Of a stretch of DNA of 64,000 nt, positions 8,703 through 18,527 are shown piece after piece. The position numbers and the translations under genes are program-made. The DNA is from Candidatus Auribacterota bacterium (GTDB lineage Bacteria; Auribacterota; JAFGBW01): NCBI GenBank assembly GCA_016932965.1, contig JAFGBW010000039.1, forward strand, positions 5,979 to 69,978, written 5' to 3'. The notes below the pieces were generated by a model. It had not been told where the DNA came from. It saw only the letters and a list, made by a program, of their open reading frames with translations, and searched no databases. Every line of letters starts with the position of its first letter. The stretch's first letter is position 1.

Positions 8703-10673
8703 TCATTTTGATCTGGCGTGATTCATGTAAGATAAGGGTCGGCCAAGATATTCCCGGATGCCGGAATTTCTTTCAATGGGCGTACGGATCGTATTCATAA
8801 GAAGGCTTTTTTTACCGACGATCCACAGGCGTTTTTTCGCGCGGGTGATTCCCGTGTACAAAATTTCGCGGGTCAGAACCGGAGAAGGTCTGTCAGGAAA
8901 AACAAGAAGAATATGATCCGCTTCTGAACCCTGACTTTTATGAATGGTCATGGCGTAAGCGGTTTCGTAATCCTGAAGCCGGGAGGGGGGGATTTTTCTG
9001 AAAATCATTCCGTCCTGGAAGACAACGCGAAGCCCATCCCCATCCACGTCCAGAACCATTCCCCAATCCCCGTTATACAGAGAATTTTTATAATCGTTTT
9101 TTACGATTAAAACAGGCTGGCCGGGATAAATCCTGTCTGCATCTGCATATGACTGCATGCATTTTTGATTGATAAAGACCGTTCCCCAGGGGCCGTTTTT
9201 TATCGCGCATAAAATTTTAAAATTTTGATAGATAGAAAATATCCGCCTTATTTTTTCCCGGCCTTCTTCTTGTTCAAAATCCATCCGTTTAAATTGAAAG
9301 GATTCCTTTTTATCAGATTCCGGATATGGGACGCGGATTAAACGAGTCAGCATCTGGTCTGATGGGGCCGTCTTGTCCGTATCAAAGAATAAAACCGGGG
9401 CTGAAGAAAGGGGGTTGCCCATCTCTTCCTGCTGCATGAGTGAGAATGCTGCATCCGCATCTCCCCTGTTTACAGCCTGGGCTAAATCACTGATTTCTTT
9501 TGCGCAGCGTTTCATCTCGCTTAATTCCGTAATATGCCCCGTTAGAGCATGTGGGCTGATATCGCGATGCCTCGGCAGCATGTCGGCCAGGATAGTCCCG
9601 CTCTCAACAGAGGGAAGCTGGTTCTTGTCACCCATTAGAATCAGTTTCCCATTTTCAGGAATCGACTCCATTAGCAGGGCCATTTGTCCAGCATCTATCA
9701 TGGATGCTTCGTCAACAACGACTGCATCAGCAATCAGTTTTTTCGGGTGCGATTCATTGATGGAAGAAAGCCCTTCCTGTAAAAGACGATGCAGGGTGAA
9801 TGCCTTTTCAGGAAGAGCTGCATCGATTTTCTTCTGCAAGGCGTTCCTTCCCTGGAAAGCGGCAGAAGCACGGATTTTTTCCATCAATGTGTCTGCAGCC
9901 CTGCCTGTCGGAGCCGCGAGTAAAATGACATAAGGTCTGGTTCCGATTTTTTCCTCCATCAGATGAGCATAAAGCAATGCCCTAAGGAAATTGATCACAA
10001 GAAACGTTTTTCCTGTTCCAGGGCCTCCGGTCACGATGGAGAATTTTTTTTCGAGGACCGTCTTGAGGGCTTTTTTCTGTTCCTCATTTAGACTAAATGA
10101 AGTGCTGTGCTCCTCATGTTTGAGAGCCATTTCCATGGCCTGTTCCTGGACCGATTTTGAGAAAAAATCCTGTCTGGATGAAAGAAAATTCCCCAGACTT
10201 CGAAGGATCCTTTTTTCGTAATGATAGTATTTGTGCAGATAGAAATAAGGGCCGGACATGATCACGGGTTTTTCTTCCTCGTCTTTTCCAAAAATGTCCG
10301 GATTGGTTGATAGCATTACGGGCAAAGCATGGACCATTTCTTTAATTTGTTCATGAAAGCGTATCCGGACATCCTTTGAATGATCTTCAAGCCAGTAGTT
10401 GAATTCCTGCTGTATTTTTTCTGAAAAAGACTCGTCCGCCGGATCCATGAAAATTCGTAAATGGCCTTCCCGGGTTTTTAATGCAAGATATAAAAGAAAG
10501 AATTTCAGACTGAATGACCCGTCCCCCCGTTTGCCCCCCATGTAATCAGCAAAATAATAAATCACAGGCGACAACGACAGGTTCTCCATCTCCCGAAGAA
10601 AACCATTATCTGTTGTTTTCGAAAGCATAGGTCGTTGGGGGGCTGAATCTGAAGGCAAACCTTTCTTTTCCAA
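8703..10673 (-). CDS. recD: RecD-like SF1 helicase (exodeoxyribonuclease V alpha subunit)
   Basis: A 5'-3' SF1B DNA helicase. The N-terminal region (about 1-190) is RecD-like. Walker A is GGPGTGKT at 216-223, Walker B is VVDEASMID, and the C-terminal UvrD_C_2-type domain carries TIHKSQGSEADH and ends with TGITRAKKRLWI. At about 656 residues it is closer to RecD than to the longer RecD2. No recB or recC is present in the window, so it may act in a complex encoded elsewhere. The start is uncertain: the TTG at 10673 sits inside a perfect hairpin, and an ATG at 10628 (641 aa) is a plausible alternative. It follows nifJ by 27 bp. Confidence 0.9.
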   Translation of the reverse strand: MEKKGLPSDSAPQRPMLSKTTDNGFLREMENLSLSPVIYYFADYMGGKRGDGSFSLKFFLLYLALKTREGHLRIFMDPADESFSEKIQQEFNYWLEDHSKDVRIRFHEQIKEMVHALPVMLSTNPDIFGKDEEEKPVIMSGPYFYLHKYYHYEKRILRSLGNFLSSRQDFFSKSVQEQAMEMALKHEEHSTSFSLNEEQKKALKTVLEKKFSIVTGGPGTGKTFLVINFLRALLYAHLMEEKIGTRPYVILLAAPTGRAADTLMEKIRASAAFQGRNALQKKIDAALPEKAFTLHRLLQEGLSSINESHPKKLIADAVVVDEASMIDAGQMALLMESIPENGKLILMGDKNQLPSVESGTILADMLPRHRDISPHALTGHITELSEMKRCAKEISDLAQAVNRGDADAAFSLMQQEEMGNPLSSAPVLFFDTDKTAPSDQMLTRLIRVPYPESDKKESFQFKRMDFEQEEGREKIRRIFSIYQNFKILCAIKNGPWGTVFINQKCMQSYADADRIYPGQPVLIVKNDYKNSLYNGDWGMVLDVDGDGLRVVFQDGMIFRKIPPSRLQDYETAYAMTIHKSQGSEADHILLVFPDRPSPVLTREILYTGITRAKKRLWIVGKKSLLMNTIRTPIERNSGIREYLGRPLSYMNHARSK

Positions 10674-10690
10674 AAGAAAGGTTTGCCTTC
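10651..10690 (-). terminator. Perfect 19-bp hairpin between nifJ and recD
   Basis: The arms at 10651-10669 and 10672-10690 are perfect inverted complements (GAAGGCAAACCTTTCTTTT and its complement) with a 2-nt centre. It lies about 10 bp after the nifJ stop and overlaps the TTG start of recD. No T-run follows on the minus strand, so it may be an mRNA-stabilising or attenuating hairpin, or a factor-dependent terminator, rather than a classic intrinsic terminator. Confidence 0.6.
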
Positions 10691-10700
10691 TAATCAGATC

Positions 10701-13700
10701 TTATTTCCCTTCTTCTTTTGCTGGGAATTTGATGGTAGAGAGGTATTTGTACAAGGCCCAGCGGAGGTTGACATCCTCCTGGGCTTCGGCGAAGAGGTGT
10801 TTCATTTCTTCGGGTTTGGTTTTACCGAGCATTTTGAACCGGGTTTCCATGTTGAGGTATTTTTCAACCGGAATTTCCGGGTCTTTGGAATCGAGCTGGA
10901 AGGGATTTTCTCCGGTCTTGATCCGGTCCGGATTGAAGCGGTAAAGCGGCCATTGTCCGGAGGCCACGGCGGCTTTTTCATTCTGGAGCCCTTTGGCCAT
11001 GTCGATGCCGTGGGCGATGCAGTGGGAATACGCAATGATGAGGGAAGGGCCTTCATAGGCTTCTGCTTCCAGGATGGCTTTCAGGGCGTGGTCATCGCGG
11101 GCGCCGATGGAGATTCTGGCGACATAAACGGTTCCATAGGTCATGGCCATGAGTCCCAGGTCTTTTTTAGGAGCAGGTTTCCCGGCTGCGGCGAATTTGG
11201 CAACGGCTGCACGTGGAGTGGATTTGGACATTTGTCCGCCGGTGTTGGAATAGACTTCCGTATCCAGAACCAGCATATTCACATTTCGTCCGCTGGAGAG
11301 CACGTGGTCCAGTCCGCCGTAACCGATGTCATAGGCCCATCCGTCACCGCCCAGGATCCAGACACTCTTTTTAACCAGCATATCGGAGATGGCGAGAAGA
11401 TGTTTTGCCTCCGGCGAATTCATTTTTTCCAGTATTTTTTTTAATTCTGCCACCCGTTCACGCTGTTCATAGATTTCAGCTTCGGTTTTCTGCTGAGATT
11501 TTAAGATGAAATCTGCCAGCTCCTGTCCGACCTGACTGGATAATTTCATCAATAATTCGGAGGAAAACTCGATCATTTTATCAATGGTCAGGCGGAACCC
11601 AAAACCGAATTCGGCGTTGTCTTCAAAAAGAGAATTAGACCAGGCAGGTCCACGGCCTTGAGCGTTCACGGCCCAGGGAGTTGTCGGCAGGTTCCCTCCG
11701 TAAATGGAGGAGCAGCCGGTCGCATTGGATGCGATCATGCGGTCTCCGAACAGCTGGCTGATGAGTTTCAAGTAGGGTGTTTCCCCGCATCCGCCGCAGG
11801 CTCCTGAAAATTCAAACAAAGGCCGCATCAACTGCTGTTCACGGATTACATTGGTTTTAAGGAGTCTGGGATCGGCATCCGGAAGAGAAAGAAAATATTT
11901 CCAGTTTTCTTTTTCCGCAGCACGCAAGGGGGGCTGCGGGGCCATGTTGATGGCTTTTTTGGACGGATCAGTTTTATTTTTGGCAGGGCAGGCATCCGTG
12001 CATACAGAACAGCCGGTGCAGTCTTCCGGGGAAACCTGGATGGAGCATTTCATGCCCTTGGAAGCGCCGGCTTTGACATCAGCGGATTTAAATGATGGTG
12101 GTGCTTTTTCCAGGAGTTTCGGATCGTATGTTTTCATGCGGATGACCCCGTGGGGGCAGACAATGGAGCATTTACCGCATTGGATGCAGGTGGCAGGGTC
12201 CCACACCGGTATTTCCAGCGCGATATTTCTTTTTTCATACTGGGACGTGGCTGTTGGAAACGTTCCATCCGCAGGGAACTTGCTGACAGGAATCAAATCC
12301 CCACGGCCGGCGATGATTTCACCCAGAACTTCTTTCACGAAAACGGGCGAGTCTTCTGCAACAGCAGGCGGCATGGTGAATGTGCTGGTGACTTTGTTAG
12401 GGACTTTGACCTCGGACAAATGAGCCAGGGTCTGATCGACGGCATCCATATTTTTTTTCACCACGTCGTCGCCTTTTTTGCCGTATGTTTTCTTAATGGC
12501 TTTCTTGATTTCTTCAATAGCCTCGTTTTTTGGAAGGACCCCGGAAATGGCAAAAAAGCAGACTTGCATGATGGTATTGATCCGCTGTCCCATGCCGGTC
12601 TCTTTGGCCACCTTATAGGCGTCGATCACATAGAATTTCATTTTTTTAGCGATGATTGTTTCCTGCACTTCTTTCGGCAGATGGTTCCAGACTTCATTCG
12701 GCCCGTAAGGCGAGTTCAACAGGAAGGTTCCCTTATCTGCGGCATTAGACAGCATATCGTATTTTTCAAGGAATAGATTCTGATGACAGGCCACGAAATT
12801 AGCCTGGCTGATCAGATAAGTGGAATGGATTGGGTTGGAACCGAATCTCAAGTGGGAAACCGTGACAGCACCGGCTTTTTTAGAATCATAAACAAAATAC
12901 CCTTGGGCGTAATTATCCGTGTTTTCTCCAATGATTTTGATGGAATTTTTATTGGCGCCGACGGTTCCATCTGAACCCAGGCCGTAAAAAATAGCCCGTG
13001 TTACTTTGTTCGATTCAGTTGAAAATTGAGGATCATACGGAAGGCTCAGATGGGTGACATCGTCCTTGATTCCGATTGTGAAATGGTTTTTCAGATGGCC
13101 GCTGTCTAAATGGTCAAATACTCCCTTGATCATAGCGGGTGTGAATTCCTTGGAGGAAAGACCATATCGGCCGCCAATGATTTTGGGCGTGTTTTTCATG
13201 CTTCCCCATCCGAGCAGCTGAGCTTCATGAAAAGCATTGACACAATCCAGATACAGGGGTTCTCCCGGGGAACCGGGTTCTTTTGTCCGGTCAAGCACCG
13301 CGATTTTTTGTACGGTAGCGGGCAAACTGTCAACAAAGCGTTTCATATCAAACGGGCGGTATAAACGTACTTTTAAAACACCGACCTTTTCACCCTGGGA
13401 AAGGAGGTGGTCCACTGTTTCATGGACGGGCTCGCAGCCCGATGCCATGAGTATGATCACTCGTTCCGCATCTTTTGCTCCGTGATAGTCAAATAAATGG
13501 TATTCTCTGCCGGTTTGCGAGGCAAATTCATTCATTTTTTGCTGAACGATGTCCGCACAGGCATTGTAATAAGGATTGCAGGTTTCCCTAGCCTGAAAAA
13601 ACACATCAGGATTCTGGGCTGTTCCACGGATAACAGGATGATCAGGACTCAATGCCCGCTTGCGGTGTTCCAGGATTTTATCGGTATCAAGCATTCGTCT

Positions 13701-14276
13701 CATCACGTCATCAGGAACCACTTCTATTTTTGAGACTTCATGGGATGTCCGGAATCCGTCGAAAAAATGAAGGAAGGGGATCCTGGAGTCCAGGGAAGCA
13801 GCCTGGGCGATGAGGGCGAAATCCATGGCTTCCTGAACGGACGCGGAAGCCATGAGGCCGAATCCGGTGGAGCGCACTGCCATGACGTCACTGTGATCTC
13901 CGAAAATAGACAGGGCATGTGTGGCCACGGTTCTGGCCGAGACATGGATGACAACAGGCGTTAATTCTCCGGCGATTTTAAACATATTCGGGATCATCAG
14001 TAACAGTCCCTGGGAGGCAGTGAAAGTGGTGCCTAATGCGCCTGATTGGATGGCTCCATGGAGCGCACCGGAGGCTCCGCCTTCGCTTTGCATTTCCACT
14101 ACACGCGGAATGGTTCCCCAGATATTGGTTTTGCCTTCTGCGGCCCATGCGTCAGCCCATTCTGCCATGTTGGAGGAAGGGGTGATCGGATAAATGGAGA
14201 TCACTTCATTGATGCGGTATGCTACATAAGCAACGGCTTCATTGCCGTCGATGGTTGTAAAGTTTTTTTCTTTCAT
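10701..14276 (-). CDS. nifJ: Pyruvate:ferredoxin (flavodoxin) oxidoreductase
   Basis: Oxidatively decarboxylates pyruvate to acetyl-CoA and CO2, reducing ferredoxin or flavodoxin; the central pyruvate enzyme of anaerobes. The 1191 residues form the full single-chain enzyme. The N-terminal pyruvate-binding domain has the VISIYPITPSSNMAE start. The gamma-type domain follows near 420-620. Two 4Fe-4S ferredoxin motifs are present (CIQCGKCSIVCP and CTGCSVCTDACP), then the proximal-cluster cysteines (GACGGCGET) and the TPP site (GDGWAYDIGYGG...NTGGQMSKSTPR). An excellent AGGAG site lies 5 bp before the ATG. It is divergent from cysS across 170 bp. This gene is the main evidence that the organism is an anaerobe or facultative. 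Confidence 0.98.
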   Translation of the reverse strand: MKEKNFTTIDGNEAVAYVAYRINEVISIYPITPSSNMAEWADAWAAEGKTNIWGTIPRVVEMQSEGGASGALHGAIQSGALGTTFTASQGLLLMIPNMFKIAGELTPVVIHVSARTVATHALSIFGDHSDVMAVRSTGFGLMASASVQEAMDFALIAQAASLDSRIPFLHFFDGFRTSHEVSKIEVVPDDVMRRMLDTDKILEHRKRALSPDHPVIRGTAQNPDVFFQARETCNPYYNACADIVQQKMNEFASQTGREYHLFDYHGAKDAERVIILMASGCEPVHETVDHLLSQGEKVGVLKVRLYRPFDMKRFVDSLPATVQKIAVLDRTKEPGSPGEPLYLDCVNAFHEAQLLGWGSMKNTPKIIGGRYGLSSKEFTPAMIKGVFDHLDSGHLKNHFTIGIKDDVTHLSLPYDPQFSTESNKVTRAIFYGLGSDGTVGANKNSIKIIGENTDNYAQGYFVYDSKKAGAVTVSHLRFGSNPIHSTYLISQANFVACHQNLFLEKYDMLSNAADKGTFLLNSPYGPNEVWNHLPKEVQETIIAKKMKFYVIDAYKVAKETGMGQRINTIMQVCFFAISGVLPKNEAIEEIKKAIKKTYGKKGDDVVKKNMDAVDQTLAHLSEVKVPNKVTSTFTMPPAVAEDSPVFVKEVLGEIIAGRGDLIPVSKFPADGTFPTATSQYEKRNIALEIPVWDPATCIQCGKCSIVCPHGVIRMKTYDPKLLEKAPPSFKSADVKAGASKGMKCSIQVSPEDCTGCSVCTDACPAKNKTDPSKKAINMAPQPPLRAAEKENWKYFLSLPDADPRLLKTNVIREQQLMRPLFEFSGACGGCGETPYLKLISQLFGDRMIASNATGCSSIYGGNLPTTPWAVNAQGRGPAWSNSLFEDNAEFGFGFRLTIDKMIEFSSELLMKLSSQVGQELADFILKSQQKTEAEIYEQRERVAELKKILEKMNSPEAKHLLAISDMLVKKSVWILGGDGWAYDIGYGGLDHVLSSGRNVNMLVLDTEVYSNTGGQMSKSTPRAAVAKFAAAGKPAPKKDLGLMAMTYGTVYVARISIGARDDHALKAILEAEAYEGPSLIIAYSHCIAHGIDMAKGLQNEKAAVASGQWPLYRFNPDRIKTGENPFQLDSKDPEIPVEKYLNMETRFKMLGKTKPEEMKHLFAEAQEDVNLRWALYKYLSTIKFPAKEEGK

Positions 14277-14446
14277 ATGTACTCCTGATTGCTGTGATAG
14301 GTTAAAAGAATAATAAAGTCTTCGTTGCTAACTTGGAACAGCGGGGACTATTTTTAATAGATCTTGTATTATAGCCCTTTGTTAGCTTAATATGAATAAA
14401 ATTTTGTCTTTTCATTGAAAAATTTTTTAAAAATAAAGAGGAAAAC

Positions 14447-15934
14447 ATGACCCAGTTATTTATCTATAACACCTTATCCAGGCAGAAAGAAATTTTTAAC
14501 CCGGTCAAGCCCGGGGAAGTATCCATGTATGTCTGCGGACCTACGGTTTATGATTACTGCCATTTGGGGCATGCCAGGGCTGCTGTTTCTTTTGATACGG
14601 TATTCCGGTTTTTAAAATACTTGGGATACCAAGTGACGTATGTCCGGAATCTCACGGATGTGGATGATAAAATCATCAAACGTTCAAGAGAAGAGATGCC
14701 TGATTATGAACATGATCCCAAAGAGGCGTGCAGGCTCCTGTCAGAAAAATACACGCATGCTTTTCATGAAGACATGTTGGCCTTGAATCTTCTTGCTCCT
14801 ACGATGGAACCGAGAGCCACGGAACATATTCAGGAGATGATCCGCATGATAGAAGTGCTGCTTAAAAACGGTCAGGCATACAATGTGGGTGGGAACGTGT
14901 ATTTTGATGTTTCCTGTTTTCATGAATACGGGAGTCTTTCTGGGCGGAACATGGAAGAGATGGAAACTCATTCGAGATTGGAAGAGGATCCGGATAAAAA
15001 AAATCCACTGGATTTCGCCTTATGGAAGAAAAGCATTCCGGGTGAGCCGTTTTGGGAAGCCTCTTTCGGGAACGGCCGGCCGGGGTGGCATATCGAATGT
15101 TCCGCCATGAGCACCAAATATCTTGGCGATACATTCGACCTTCACGGTGGCGGACAGGACCTCATTTTCCCTCATCATGAAAATGAAATATGCCAATCCA
15201 GATCTTTTTCCGGGAAAAGATTCGCCGTTTACTGGATGCACAATGGCATGATCACCATCCACAGGGAAAAAATGTCCAAATCTCTCAAGAATTTCAAGCT
15301 GCTTCGGGAATTGTTTATCGAGTTCAGGCCGAGGATCATTAAGTTTTATCTGCTTTCCACCCATTATCGTTCACCGCTGGATTTTGATCCCGGATTGATA
15401 GCCAAAGCCGGTGAAGGATTGGAACGAATTGATAACACACTTTCCAGGGCCAAGGCTTTCCTTTTACAAAAACACGGGACATCTATAGTCGGGGAAGGGG
15501 AACCTGATCCGGAATGGGTGGAGGCGTTGTGTGATGATTTCAATACCCCAAAAGGATTGGGGGCGGTTTTTTCCTCCTGTACCCGGTTGAATACCTTGCT
15601 TGCTCAGGGCGTTGCCCCATTGGAAGAAATCAAGAATTATTTCGCCAGCATATTGAAGATGATGTCTTTGTTGGGGTTGGAGGCGGAAACGGATCAGATT
15701 CATACGGTCTTGCGATCGGATTTTCCTTCCGGTTTTGATGCCGTGATGGAACTGCTGGCGGCAAAGAAGCACGATCTCGCTGATCATGAAATTCATCTGC
15801 TTGTTGCCGGAAGAGGTCTGGCAAAACTAAGGAAGGATTTCAAGCTGGCGGATGAGATAAGGAACCATCTGACTTTATCTGGAATCGAACTTCGGGATGC
15901 TGCTCAAGCCTTTTATTGGAAGAGAAATCATTAA
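14447..15934 (+). CDS. cysS: Cysteinyl-tRNA synthetase
   Basis: Charges tRNA-Cys with cysteine. This class I enzyme has the first zinc ligand Cys30, the HIGH motif as HLGH at 39-42, the WHIECSAMS zinc segment, GGGQDLIFPHHENE, and KMSKS near residue 268. The C-terminal DALR-type helical domain follows, and 495 residues is normal. AGAGGA precedes the ATG by 4 bp. It is monocistronic or co-transcribed with the Sel1 gene 90 bp downstream. Confidence 0.98.
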   Translation: MTQLFIYNTLSRQKEIFNPVKPGEVSMYVCGPTVYDYCHLGHARAAVSFDTVFRFLKYLGYQVTYVRNLTDVDDKIIKRSREEMPDYEHDPKEACRLLSEKYTHAFHEDMLALNLLAPTMEPRATEHIQEMIRMIEVLLKNGQAYNVGGNVYFDVSCFHEYGSLSGRNMEEMETHSRLEEDPDKKNPLDFALWKKSIPGEPFWEASFGNGRPGWHIECSAMSTKYLGDTFDLHGGGQDLIFPHHENEICQSRSFSGKRFAVYWMHNGMITIHREKMSKSLKNFKLLRELFIEFRPRIIKFYLLSTHYRSPLDFDPGLIAKAGEGLERIDNTLSRAKAFLLQKHGTSIVGEGEPDPEWVEALCDDFNTPKGLGAVFSSCTRLNTLLAQGVAPLEEIKNYFASILKMMSLLGLEAETDQIHTVLRSDFPSGFDAVMELLAAKKHDLADHEIHLLVAGRGLAKLRKDFKLADEIRNHLTLSGIELRDAAQAFYWKRNH

Positions 15935-16021
15935 TCTTGATTCCCTTTTTAAAAATTTATGGTAATATAGCGTCATATCTTGAAAATCATGATGAAGGAT
16001 GGTTTTTTTCAGGGTGAAATG

Positions 16022-16612
16022 ATGAATAGAATCAGGAAAAGTTTTTTATATGGCTTTTTTTTATTGTTGCATCTTCCCGTAGTTGTATCCGCTGACTATG
16101 ATTCCGGTTTGAAGGCATACAGCAACGGGGATTTTCAAAAAGCATTGAAGGAATGGAAACCGCTTGCCGAACAGGGTGATGCCCAGGCTCAGCACAATCT
16201 GGGGGTCATGTATGGGAAAGGCAAAGGGGTGCAGAAAAGTGATGCGGAAGCTTTCAAGTGGTTTTTAAAAGCTGCGGAACAGGGTTATGCCAAGGCCCAA
16301 TCCAACCTGGGGGTTCTCTATGCCACCGGAGCAGGGGTTGAAAAGAATCTGGGGGAAGCGTTGAAATGGTACACCAAAGCCGCGGAACAGGGCGTGACTC
16401 AGGCCCAGTATAATTTGAGCGTGATGTATTTCAAGGGAGAGGGCATTAAACCTGATTTTGTGAATGCTCTGTTTTGGGTCATGTTGGCTGAAAGTGATTA
16501 TGGGCCTGCCGTTGATTTGCGGAAGGAGATTCTGAAAAATGCTACCACAAATCAGATTGAGACAGCCAAGCAGAGGGTGAAGGAATGGAACTCAAAAAAG
16601 AGTCTCGAGTAG
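16022..16612 (+). CDS. Exported Sel1-repeat protein
   Basis: A secreted or periplasmic protein of about 196 residues made of Sel1-like (SLR/TPR) repeats, which usually mediate protein-protein contacts. I start it at the ATG at 16022, which has AGGGTGA in front and gives a clean signal peptide (MNRIRKSF, then a Leu-rich core ending at VVVSA); an ATG at 16019 or a TTG at 15980 are possible. Three consecutive Sel1 repeats follow (AQAQHNLGVMYGKGKGV, AKAQSNLGVLYATGAGV, TQAQYNLSVMYFKGEGI). The partner is unknown. It converges with glmS across a 64-bp gap. Confidence 0.88.
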   Translation: MNRIRKSFLYGFFLLLHLPVVVSADYDSGLKAYSNGDFQKALKEWKPLAEQGDAQAQHNLGVMYGKGKGVQKSDAEAFKWFLKAAEQGYAKAQSNLGVLYATGAGVEKNLGEALKWYTKAAEQGVTQAQYNLSVMYFKGEGIKPDFVNALFWVMLAESDYGPAVDLRKEILKNATTNQIETAKQRVKEWNSKKSLE

Positions 16613-16676
16613 TCCGATGAATTTTTTCCGGGAGTTTCATGCGGGAAACGGGTTTGATCGATGGGGAGAACTGTGA

Positions 16677-18524
16677 TCATTCGACAGTGACAGACTTGGC
16701 CAGGTTTCTCGGTTTGTCGATCTGGTTTCCTTTATGTTTCGCAAAATAATAGGCCAGCATTTGAAGGACGATGACATTCAGTATCGGGGACAATTCTTCG
16801 GCGGTCTCGGGAATATAGATCACTTCATGCGAAAAGGACTTGACTTGTTCATCACCTTCTGTGGCCAATGAAATGATGATGCCTTCTCTGGCCTCGACTT
16901 CTTTGATGTTTGAAATCATTTTTTCATAAGTTTTAGATGCGGTACAGATGCATATCACCGGCAAGGCCTTGTTGATGAGAGCAATGGGACCGTGCTTCAT
17001 TTCCCCCGCGGCGTATCCTTCGGCATGCATGTATGAGATCTCTTTATTTTTGAGTGCTCCTTCCATGGCCACGGGAAAATTCAGATGCCTTCCCAGATAC
17101 AATGCGCTTGTTGCGAGATGATATTTTAAGGCGCATGAACGGATATGCTTTTCCGCCTGCAGTACTTTTACCACTTTAGATGGGAGATGGAAAATTTCTT
17201 TTAAAAGAGGATTCTTTTGTTTCCTTTTAAATTCTTTTCTGATTTGCGCGATATGGATTGAGAGAAGCAACAGGGTGATCACCTGGCTTGTAAGCGCCTT
17301 AGTTGAAGCAACCCCGATTTCAGGACCGGCATGAGTGTAAACAACACCGTGACTTTCTCTGTCTATTGAGCTGTTCAGCACATTCACAACGGAAAGGACT
17401 GTTGATCCGTGTTTTTTTGCTTCTAGGATGCTGGCGAGTGTATCAGCCGTTTCACCGGATTGAGAGATTGCAATAACTAGATTGTTTTTATTGAGTTTCG
17501 GTTTTGCGTATCTGAATTCAGAAGAAAGCATGACCTCCACAGGGAGATCCATGAATTCCTCAAAATAATATTTTCCAATATAGCCCGCATGATAGGCCGT
17601 GCCGCAGCCGGTAATATATATCCGGTCAATGGAGCGGAAAAAATCATCCGGGATCTTTAGATCATTGAAACACATTTGAAAAGCATTTCTGTTGTTTCCC
17701 AGCCGTAGCCGGATAATCCGTTTCAATATTTCCGGCTGTTCATGGATTTCTTTATGGGTATAGGATTCATGACCGCCCAAGCCTATGGACAAATTCTTAA
17801 TATTAAGGCGGGTCGTCCTGATTTTTTTGTTTCGGCCGGATGAGACATTGAATAATCGGGAAGATGTGCCGTTGAAAATAAGGACGTCGCCTTCATCAAG
17901 GTAGAGGACTTCACGGGTACGGGTTATGAAAGGGGACGCATCTGAAGCCAGAAAAACTTCGTTATCCTTGAACCCTGCAATAAGGGGAGACCCTTTTCGT
18001 GCGGCGTAGATGGTTCCTGGAGTGTCTTTAGCGATCATGGCAATAGCGAATGCTCCTTCCAGTCTGGAGAGTGTTTTCATGAAAGCGTTTTTCATAGACA
18101 TACCCTGAGAGAGGTATCGCGCGATCAAATGAGGGATCACTTCAGTATCGGTTTCTGAGATAAAATGAATGCCTGCGTTTTTCAGCTCATGGCGCAGAAC
18201 ATCATGATTTTCAATGATGCCGTTATGAACAATACAGATCTTTTTGTCTTGTGACAGATGGGGATGGGCGTTATTTTGTGTCGGTTTCCCATGGGTTGCC
18301 CAGCGCGTATGGGCTATACCGGTTTTGCCTTGAAGAGGCCCATTTGAAAGGGATTTTTCCAGCATGTGAAGCATCCCGCATTCCTTGCGGATCTCGATAT
18401 CGCCGATCGGGTTGACGACGGCAATCCCTGCGGAATCATAGCCACGGTATTCAAGGAGCCTCAACCCGTTCATCAAAAAATCAACACAATCCTTTTTTCC
18501 TGAATAAGCCACAATCCCGCACAT
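16677..18524 (-). CDS. glmS: Glutamine--fructose-6-phosphate aminotransferase (isomerizing)
   Basis: Makes glucosamine 6-phosphate from fructose 6-phosphate and glutamine, feeding UDP-GlcNAc for peptidoglycan and outer-membrane glycans. The N-terminal glutaminase domain starts MCGIVAY, so Cys2 is the nucleophile. Two SIS sugar-isomerase domains follow (TGCGTAYHAGYIGKYYFEE and ISQSGETADTLA in the first; EGALKNKEISYMHAEGYAAGEMKHGP region in the second), and the C-terminus ends PRNLAKSVTVE as usual. The length of 615 aa is normal. It starts 3 bp after pyrE. I saw no glmS ribozyme; the upstream space is occupied by pyrE. Confidence 0.98.
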   Translation of the reverse strand: MCGIVAYSGKKDCVDFLMNGLRLLEYRGYDSAGIAVVNPIGDIEIRKECGMLHMLEKSLSNGPLQGKTGIAHTRWATHGKPTQNNAHPHLSQDKKICIVHNGIIENHDVLRHELKNAGIHFISETDTEVIPHLIARYLSQGMSMKNAFMKTLSRLEGAFAIAMIAKDTPGTIYAARKGSPLIAGFKDNEVFLASDASPFITRTREVLYLDEGDVLIFNGTSSRLFNVSSGRNKKIRTTRLNIKNLSIGLGGHESYTHKEIHEQPEILKRIIRLRLGNNRNAFQMCFNDLKIPDDFFRSIDRIYITGCGTAYHAGYIGKYYFEEFMDLPVEVMLSSEFRYAKPKLNKNNLVIAISQSGETADTLASILEAKKHGSTVLSVVNVLNSSIDRESHGVVYTHAGPEIGVASTKALTSQVITLLLLSIHIAQIRKEFKRKQKNPLLKEIFHLPSKVVKVLQAEKHIRSCALKYHLATSALYLGRHLNFPVAMEGALKNKEISYMHAEGYAAGEMKHGPIALINKALPVICICTASKTYEKMISNIKEVEAREGIIISLATEGDEQVKSFSHEVIYIPETAEELSPILNVIVLQMLAYYFAKHKGNQIDKPRNLAKSVTVE

Positions 18525-18527
18525 GGG

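Noticed and set aside
9373-9933. 186-codon open frame on the plus strand
   Set aside because: Antisense to the helicase core of recD, whose motifs are intact.
10683-11444. 253-codon open frame on the plus strand
   Set aside because: Lies antisense to the end of nifJ; composition is a Gly/Phe/His-rich shadow and no ribosome site is seen.
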